Part shown: piece after piece, positions 59,466-64,000 of the stretch
Numbering within the stretch: position 1 is the first letter of the stretch
How the letters are laid out: each line of letters starts with the position of its first letter
NCBI GenBank assembly: GCA_044360075.1
Contig: JBIKLA010000001.1
Coordinates: 62,001-126,000, forward strand
DNA from: OMII01 sp947467385
Lineage (GTDB): Bacteria > Bdellovibrionota_C > UBA2361 > OMII01
Direction of reading: 5' to 3'
DNA length: 64,000 bases
The notes under the pieces: model-generated
The model's database searches: none
What the model was told of the DNA's origin: nothing
What the model saw: the letters and a program-made list of their open reading frames with translations, nothing else
Translations under genes and position numbers: made by a program

Positions 59466-61832
59466 ATGCGAAGACAAAAGACATGCGTGCGTGGCAGCTA
59501 CCTGCTTGAAGCGGCGATTGTCACCTTTGGGCTCGCGGTATTCCTCGTGGGCGCATCCGATGTCGCGCGCATCTTTCACGCCCGCAGCGCGCTGCGCGCG
59601 GGAGTTCGGGAAGGGCTCCGATGCCTCTATCCAACCGATGGGGGCTGTGCGCTGCCCGAGGCCGATCACGGCACGCCTGGTGTGTCCCGCTATAGCGTGG
59701 ACGTGTGGGACAACCTGTCGCTCTATGCAGTGCCGCGAAATGCGTACAGCGCCCAGGCTTCCTGGGTGACGGAGCCGGAGCTTGTTACTCCCCTTGAGTC
59801 TCAGCGGATAAGCGAAGCGACACTCGACCTTGCGCGCGACCGCTTCCGCCGCCAGACCGTGCTCTTTCCTGTCCAGGGCAATCATCCATACCTTCTGCAG
59901 ACCCGCGACTTTCCGGTTATTTCGGGGTCAGATCCGCTCAATCCCTTATTTCGCGATCATGCTACGCACCAGGAGGAACAGCCTCACAAGGTGCTCGACA
60001 TATCTTCGATAGCAGGCGTGGCGCGGGGACCCATGAGCGGGCAGCCTACGGGTTTTGAGCCAAGATTTAGGATTGGGACGGCCTCATTCAGCCTGCGCGA
60101 TGCATGGCCCTCCTGGCCTGAGGATGGCGCGCGAATTGCGCGAATTGAGGGCGAACACGACATCCAGGTCCGCTGCTATGTGGGGGAGGTCGTGAGGACT
60201 TCATCCCGGCCGAAGCTCGACTGGCCTGCGACTGAGGCCCCGTCGCGCTGCTCCTATCGGGGTGGCGCCTCGCTCTATTCGGGCGGAGGGCTCAAGGTTC
60301 CGGTTATGTTCCGGCTCTCTGGCGCGACTCGCGGAACAGCTGCGGGTGCACAGGGAAAGGTTCTCCTCTCGCTGCGGTGGGAACGGGGCAGGGAAGGTGA
60401 TTCACAGCAGCTTGGCGGCAGGCTGCTATCGGCGGGAGGCAGCGGGAACTTCGTTGTGCGGGGCGCAACGCTCGATGACATCGCCGAGAGGTATCGGGCG
60501 CCCTACATTGGTGATGCGGCGTACAGCGAGGAGATTCGCTCTCACGGAACGATAATCCCCATCCCTGTGGATGCGAGAGTGTACCTGGATCTCTTTCTGG
60601 TGAGCCTTAACGGCCGTCAGGTGTCCTGGCAGGGCCACAAAGTTGAGCTCTTTTATCCAGCCTTCTCTTTTGTGGAAGAGGCCTTTGGCTGTGAGTATTC
60701 AGCGTCGCCAACGGCGTGTAAGGGAGAGGTTCCCGTGGCTCCGCTGTATACCACACTCGACCTCACCCGAGGCCTTAAGAGCGAGCCAGCCGCGCTGAGT
60801 CAGTGCGCTCGAGAGAGGCCTGCGGTCTATCAAGAAGATCCCGAGGCGTACCTGTTGGCGCTGCGGAGTGCGCTGTCCGCGGGCCGTGCCCCCCGGCCTG
60901 AGGCCTTCTGGGCTAAGGAGTCAGGAGGGAGCGAGCGGTGTGCTCCCCTACGGAAGCACATTTCTTGCGACGCCAAGGCGCGGGAGTACCTCAAGGGATG
61001 CGGGGTGTGCGATGTCCCCTTGGTGCGTGCGCTTCCCCAAGGGTGTGCTGATGCGGCTTTTGATCCGAAACGGGATGTGGTTTCCGCACTTGCGTGCCAG
61101 CGCGCCAATGCGGGGCGCGTTGATCGCCGCCGGGGGTGTAGCGGTGAGGCGCTGCCCGCGTGCGCCGCTAAGCATGCAGCGGCGTCCGAGCGCTTCCTCC
61201 TTGAGGGCGGAGACGGAGAGTGCTCTATGGCCCAGACGCAGTCACCTCCCGCGCTTTTGAGCGACCCCATGCCCATCTCTACATGCGGCGATGAGCCTCC
61301 TATCGCTGCGCAGTATCGGGAGCGCTATGGAGTGCCGGAGGGGATCGCGATTCCGGTCACGACCATTATCGCCCCAGAGGAGCTTCGGCAGTCGCCGCCG
61401 CCGGGCCAGTGCACGGCGTATCGTGAAGTCACAAGGCCGGGCGATCGGCGATCGTGCGGAGCACTCCTCTCTGGTGAGGCTGCTGCCCAGTGCTGCGCCG
61501 GGCACGAGGGGCGCTGCTCCATAACTCCGGTGCTGCTGCGGCCGGGAAGTTCAGGAGATGGGGGGCCGGATCTTCTTATCGACAAGGCCAGGGAGCGGGC
61601 TCTCGCCACGATTGAGGCCGCCTATCCGCCGTCGCGCCGTGCGGCGAATTGCCAGGCAGGAGCGGAAAATTGCGTGGCGGTAACGGCCGATCATCGGGCG
61701 GAAGCTGATCAGGTAAGCATGAGGGCGGAGGCGGCGGTCCCGCTGCGGCTTGCGTCAATCGTGGGGCACGATCAGGTGATCCTCAGCCACACAGAGAGCC
61801 GGGTTCTTGAGCGTCGCTTCCTGCGCGACTAA
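59466..61832 (+). CDS. large TadE-like pseudopilin-type protein with a Cys-rich body
   Basis: The 788-residue protein begins RRQKTCVRGSYLLEAAIVTFGLAVFLVGASDVAR, a TadE/TadF-like N-terminus. It has a Gly before the hydrophobic helix and a Glu (residue 15) at the pilin-like position, then HARSALRAGVREGLRC. TadE proteins are normally about 150-200 residues; this one carries an extracytoplasmic body of about 730 residues. That body has dozens of Cys after residue 400 (SCDAKAREYLKGCGVCD, QCCAGHEGRC, NCQAGAENC), implying many disulfides. Start ATG 59466 follows GGAGAG at 6 nt. No other tad genes adjoin. A minor pilin or adhesin is likely. Confidence 0.6.
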   Translation: MRRQKTCVRGSYLLEAAIVTFGLAVFLVGASDVARIFHARSALRAGVREGLRCLYPTDGGCALPEADHGTPGVSRYSVDVWDNLSLYAVPRNAYSAQASWVTEPELVTPLESQRISEATLDLARDRFRRQTVLFPVQGNHPYLLQTRDFPVISGSDPLNPLFRDHATHQEEQPHKVLDISSIAGVARGPMSGQPTGFEPRFRIGTASFSLRDAWPSWPEDGARIARIEGEHDIQVRCYVGEVVRTSSRPKLDWPATEAPSRCSYRGGASLYSGGGLKVPVMFRLSGATRGTAAGAQGKVLLSLRWERGREGDSQQLGGRLLSAGGSGNFVVRGATLDDIAERYRAPYIGDAAYSEEIRSHGTIIPIPVDARVYLDLFLVSLNGRQVSWQGHKVELFYPAFSFVEEAFGCEYSASPTACKGEVPVAPLYTTLDLTRGLKSEPAALSQCARERPAVYQEDPEAYLLALRSALSAGRAPRPEAFWAKESGGSERCAPLRKHISCDAKAREYLKGCGVCDVPLVRALPQGCADAAFDPKRDVVSALACQRANAGRVDRRRGCSGEALPACAAKHAAASERFLLEGGDGECSMAQTQSPPALLSDPMPISTCGDEPPIAAQYRERYGVPEGIAIPVTTIIAPEELRQSPPPGQCTAYREVTRPGDRRSCGALLSGEAAAQCCAGHEGRCSITPVLLRPGSSGDGGPDLLIDKARERALATIEAAYPPSRRAANCQAGAENCVAVTADHRAEADQVSMRAEAAVPLRLASIVGHDQVILSHTESRVLERRFLRD

Positions 61833-61897
61833 GCAAGGCTCTCTTGCGACGGGAGTGGTGGTGGCTGATACTGTTCGCCATGAGCGCTTGTTTCGGA

Positions 61898-62392
61898 ATG
61901 CAACGCAGAAACTCGGTAATTCTCGCTATAGCCGGCGCGTGGCTGGCAGTGGTCCAGCTTAGCAATGCCCAGCCAACCCCGGGCATTCCGGACGATGAGC
62001 TGCTCGCAGGGCGGCCTGACCTCTACAGCGCCGTGGTCGACGAGGCTGTTGACTGCCTCAAAAAAGGCGACGCTGAGTGCTTTCGCAGCATACTCTCGAA
62101 GGAGGCTGTCTCCGGAGAATCGGGGGGAGCTGACGCTGTTAACACGATAATAAAGACGCGCTTCATTCCCTTTTTTGCCGACTGCGTAGCCCTTACTGAC
62201 ACGGTGACAACCATCCCGACCTGGGACAGTTCGCGCAACTCGGGACTAGCGTTCTTTAGGACATGCGAGACCTCATCCGGGGTTGAGAAGCCCTTTGTCA
62301 TTTATGTTATCAACCAAAAGGGCTCGCTTGTTGTGGGCAATCTCCTTCTGAACAAGACTCTTCAGGATGTTCGCGGGGTGCCGTCCCGATAG
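61898..62392 (+). CDS. small secreted protein, function unknown
   Basis: From ATG 61898 the protein has 164 residues with a clean signal peptide (MQRRNSVILAIAGAWLAVVQLSNA). In-frame starts at 61844 (TTG) and 61880 (ATG) would add a second hydrophobic stretch and are less likely. The mature part is about 140 residues with a few Cys (VDCLKKGDAECF, FFADCVAL, FRTCETSS) and a beta-rich end (KPFVIYVINQKGSLVVGNLLL). It lies 65 bp after the TadE-like gene (11 bp if the TTG start is used) and is probably co-transcribed. I do not recognise a family. Confidence 0.6.
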   Translation: MQRRNSVILAIAGAWLAVVQLSNAQPTPGIPDDELLAGRPDLYSAVVDEAVDCLKKGDAECFRSILSKEAVSGESGGADAVNTIIKTRFIPFFADCVALTDTVTTIPTWDSSRNSGLAFFRTCETSSGVEKPFVIYVINQKGSLVVGNLLLNKTLQDVRGVPSR

Positions 62393-62411
62393 CGCCCTTA
62401 AGCCCTGCCCC

Positions 62412-63683
62412 TTATTGAAGGAGCAGGCTTACCGCCTGTTCGGCTAGCTCAAACACGCGGGGGGATGTGTCGCTTGAGATCGCCGAGGCGAGGCGCTCTG
62501 CCTCGAGCTGCCTCCCCTGATTGAGAAGGGCGCGGATGCGTGCGAGGGCGAGAAGGTAGTTTTCGGGCAGCGCGGCGGCGTGTTCGACGAGGAGCCGTGA
62601 GCCGAGAGTCTGGCCCGTGAGCTTATCCAGCTGAAGATAGGTGCGGATGATGTGAGCAGATTCGGCGTGCGAGGGGATGCATCCTTCGCGCAGCGCCGCT
62701 GTTGCGCACTGGACCGCGGCACGAATGGCCGATAGGGCCAGCACCGGGTTGCGCTTCTCAAGGAGGCAGCCTAGGACGCTGTGGTTGATCATCATCGGAA
62801 GGTGCCGCGAGGGCTGCTTCGGGCGCTGGCGGAGTGACGCAATAATATCATGGAGCTGGGAGGCACGGTGGAGCGCGGTGTGCTTTGCGAGGACCTCCGC
62901 CCGTCCGGCCTGGGCGATTGCATGCATGCGCTGGGGGCGTTCCAGAAGCTCTCGGGACTTCTCTGCCACATCGCGAATGTCTCCCGCAGAGTACGTCAGC
63001 AGGTGATCCCCTTCATGGAAGAGCTCAAGGAGCCCGTTGGAGCTTCTCTCAGTAAGGAGCATGCAGCCGCACATCATGGACTCAAAGACCCGAAAGTTCA
63101 GGTCTCCCGACACCGTTTGGTTGATGACGATCTCGGAGTGCGGAAAAACTTCCCAGTAGTTGCCCTGCTTGATCGTGATTGGGATGAGTTGCTGCAGGGT
63201 AGAGAAGAACTCAACACGCTTGTGGTTGAGGCGCGGATCCATCGTCCCCACAAATGCCAGTTGCATGTCCTTCCTGCTGGACGGTTCAACATGCCGTGGT
63301 GCCCACAGAGGAAACCAAAACGTGGGCGTTTCTGATGGCGCGAAATGGTGGAGGTAGTCCTTTTGCGCAACGAGGACGCAGTCAAAGCAGTGCGCGAGCC
63401 GGGAGTGAAGCTCCCAGTGATGGTGCGTATCAACGGAGTACAAGATGGTGGGAACCTCAAGGTCCTCCATCCCGAAAAATGAGACGGGCGCGCTGTCGTC
63501 GTGCCAAATGACCACATCGGGCCGAAAGCTGCCGGGGAGCGAGCCGATCAGGTCGTTAATATGGTGACAGGGGTGGATCAGCCGGTGATCGCTCTCTGGC
63601 CCGAGTCCGCATGTAAGGACGTCGTGGCCGAACGACCTAAGCTCGGGGGCAAACCAGTTTTGGTTGAGTAGCAGGATCTTCAT
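62412..63683 (-). CDS. glycosyltransferase of the CgeB-like type
   Basis: The 423-residue protein shows the GT-B type N-terminal start MKILLLNQNWFAPELRSFGHDVL. The C-terminal donor domain reads MQLAFVGTMDPRLNHKRVEFF, then VINQTVSGDLNFRVFESMMCGCMLLTERSSNGLLELFHEGDHLLTYS. This is the pattern of the CgeB/spore-maturation glycosyltransferase group. Residues 290-423 form a helical tail resembling repeats. Sugar and acceptor are unknown, but surface glycans are usual. Convergent with the secreted-protein gene, it is not in an obvious polysaccharide cluster. Confidence 0.83.
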   Translation of the reverse strand: MKILLLNQNWFAPELRSFGHDVLTCGLGPESDHRLIHPCHHINDLIGSLPGSFRPDVVIWHDDSAPVSFFGMEDLEVPTILYSVDTHHHWELHSRLAHCFDCVLVAQKDYLHHFAPSETPTFWFPLWAPRHVEPSSRKDMQLAFVGTMDPRLNHKRVEFFSTLQQLIPITIKQGNYWEVFPHSEIVINQTVSGDLNFRVFESMMCGCMLLTERSSNGLLELFHEGDHLLTYSAGDIRDVAEKSRELLERPQRMHAIAQAGRAEVLAKHTALHRASQLHDIIASLRQRPKQPSRHLPMMINHSVLGCLLEKRNPVLALSAIRAAVQCATAALREGCIPSHAESAHIIRTYLQLDKLTGQTLGSRLLVEHAAALPENYLLALARIRALLNQGRQLEAERLASAISSDTSPRVFELAEQAVSLLLQ

Positions 63684-63819
63684 GGCAGGGTTCGTTAGCG
63701 TTGCCGCAAGAGGTCAAATGCCCATCGCATTGTGCCGTCATTGCGGACCTCACTTTTGATGGTCTTTGCGTACGATCCGGAGCAAACTTTTTGAGCTTTA
63801 GATAAGCCCAGCGAAGCCT

Positions 63820-63852
63820 CGCTATCCCGTTGAGATAGCGCCTCTTTTTTTT
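63820..63852 (+). terminator. intrinsic terminator with no upstream plus-strand gene
   Basis: CGCTATC (63820-63826) and GATAGCG (63834-63840) form a perfect 7-bp stem with a CCGTTGA loop. It is followed on the plus strand by CCTC and eight T (63845-63852). No protein gene lies upstream on that strand between 63684 and 63820, so it may end an unannotated small RNA. On the minus strand it has no T-run. Confidence 0.5.
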
Positions 63853-63888
63853 CTCAAAACACGCGGTGAAGATGCCCCTCAGGTAGCC

Positions 63889-64000
63889 CTAAGCGGCGGC
63901 CCGAAATCGGGGTTGAGCGGTACGACCCTCGGCCTCTTCATAGATGCGGGCTGGAGGCTCCCGAAGGTCCCACACCAGGCCGACGGCGGCGAGGCACTTG
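63889..64000 (-). CDS. 3' end of an unidentified gene, truncated at the window edge
   Basis: A frame on the minus strand is open from the right edge for 36 codons and stops at 63889 (TAG). The visible end is CLAAVGLVWDLREPPARIYEE, followed by an Arg/Ala-rich tail. Codon use is consistent with coding sequence. Too little is present for a family. Confidence 0.45.
   Translation of the reverse strand, partial: KCLAAVGLVWDLREPPARIYEEAEGRTAQPRFRAAA

Noticed and set aside
1..64000. CRISPR arrays, insertion sequences, prophage or integrative elements
   Set aside because: No regularly spaced direct repeats, transposase, integrase or terminal inverted repeats were seen, and gene content is uniform.

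Overview
The window is a gene-dense chromosomal segment (about 43 protein genes on both strands, one tRNA and one SRP RNA) from a Gram-negative, didermic bacterium. Outer-membrane biology is explicit: a type IV pilus secretin with its inner-membrane partners, an O-antigen-ligase-like protein, lipoprotein and periplasmic signal peptides, a class A penicillin-binding protein and a TadE-like pseudopilin. Codon third positions are G/C rich. The mix (membrane pyrophosphatase, gliding-type ABC module, FapA-like protein, PilMNO/Q, EttA, cobalamin-dependent MetH) suits a deltaproteobacterial or Bdellovibrionota/SAR324-like lineage, but the sequence alone does not fix the taxonomy. I see no insertion sequence, phage block, integrase or CRISPR array; this looks like core chromosome with a few lineage-specific modules.

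Layout. 1-1541: end of one KAS III-like gene and a complete second one. 1553-4149 (minus): O-antigen-ligase-like protein and an anchored helical-repeat protein. 4622-8089: metH. 8117-10991: M42 aminopeptidase and a divergent GH15-like protein. 11078-14890: lysS and a TPR protein. 14983-19772: a folded RNA leader candidate, then an ABC ATPase, permease, GldG-like protein and DUF4340 protein. 19899-22955: PBP1A and a secreted cyclophilin. 23098-25908: a membrane-anchored VWA protein and a coiled-coil protein. 25924-28221 (minus): priA. 28507-34356: pilM/N/O/Q-like genes and an Asn-rich lipoprotein. 34529-39107: accB-accC, a DUF1573 protein and a membrane J-protein. 39681-42698: SRP RNA, dnaX, ybaB, recR, a widely conserved cluster. 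42795-42870: tRNA-Asn. 43265-47330: a CobT-like HEXXH/VWA protein, a small protein and a CobS/MoxR-like AAA+ ATPase. 47838-51518: M50 protease, mutM, FapA-like and CBS proteins. 51578-55642 (minus): pyrophosphatase and ettA. 56681-59310: an ATP-grasp protein beside an N-terminal-nucleophile asparaginase homologue. 59466-63683: a large Cys-rich TadE-like protein, a small secreted protein and a CgeB-like glycosyltransferase. A partial gene on the minus strand runs off the right edge.

Most promising for novelty: the KAS III pair in which one partner has lost the catalytic His and Asn; the ATP-grasp/Ntn-hydrolase pair behind a long, hairpin-rich leader; the HEXXH-VWA/small protein/AAA+ operon; the nested stem-loop of about 84 nt ahead of the gliding-type ABC operon; and the reduced pilus operon with a degenerate PilM, no PilP and an Asn-repeat lipoprotein. 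The functions proposed for these are inference; the gene order, motifs and inverted repeats are read directly from the sequence.
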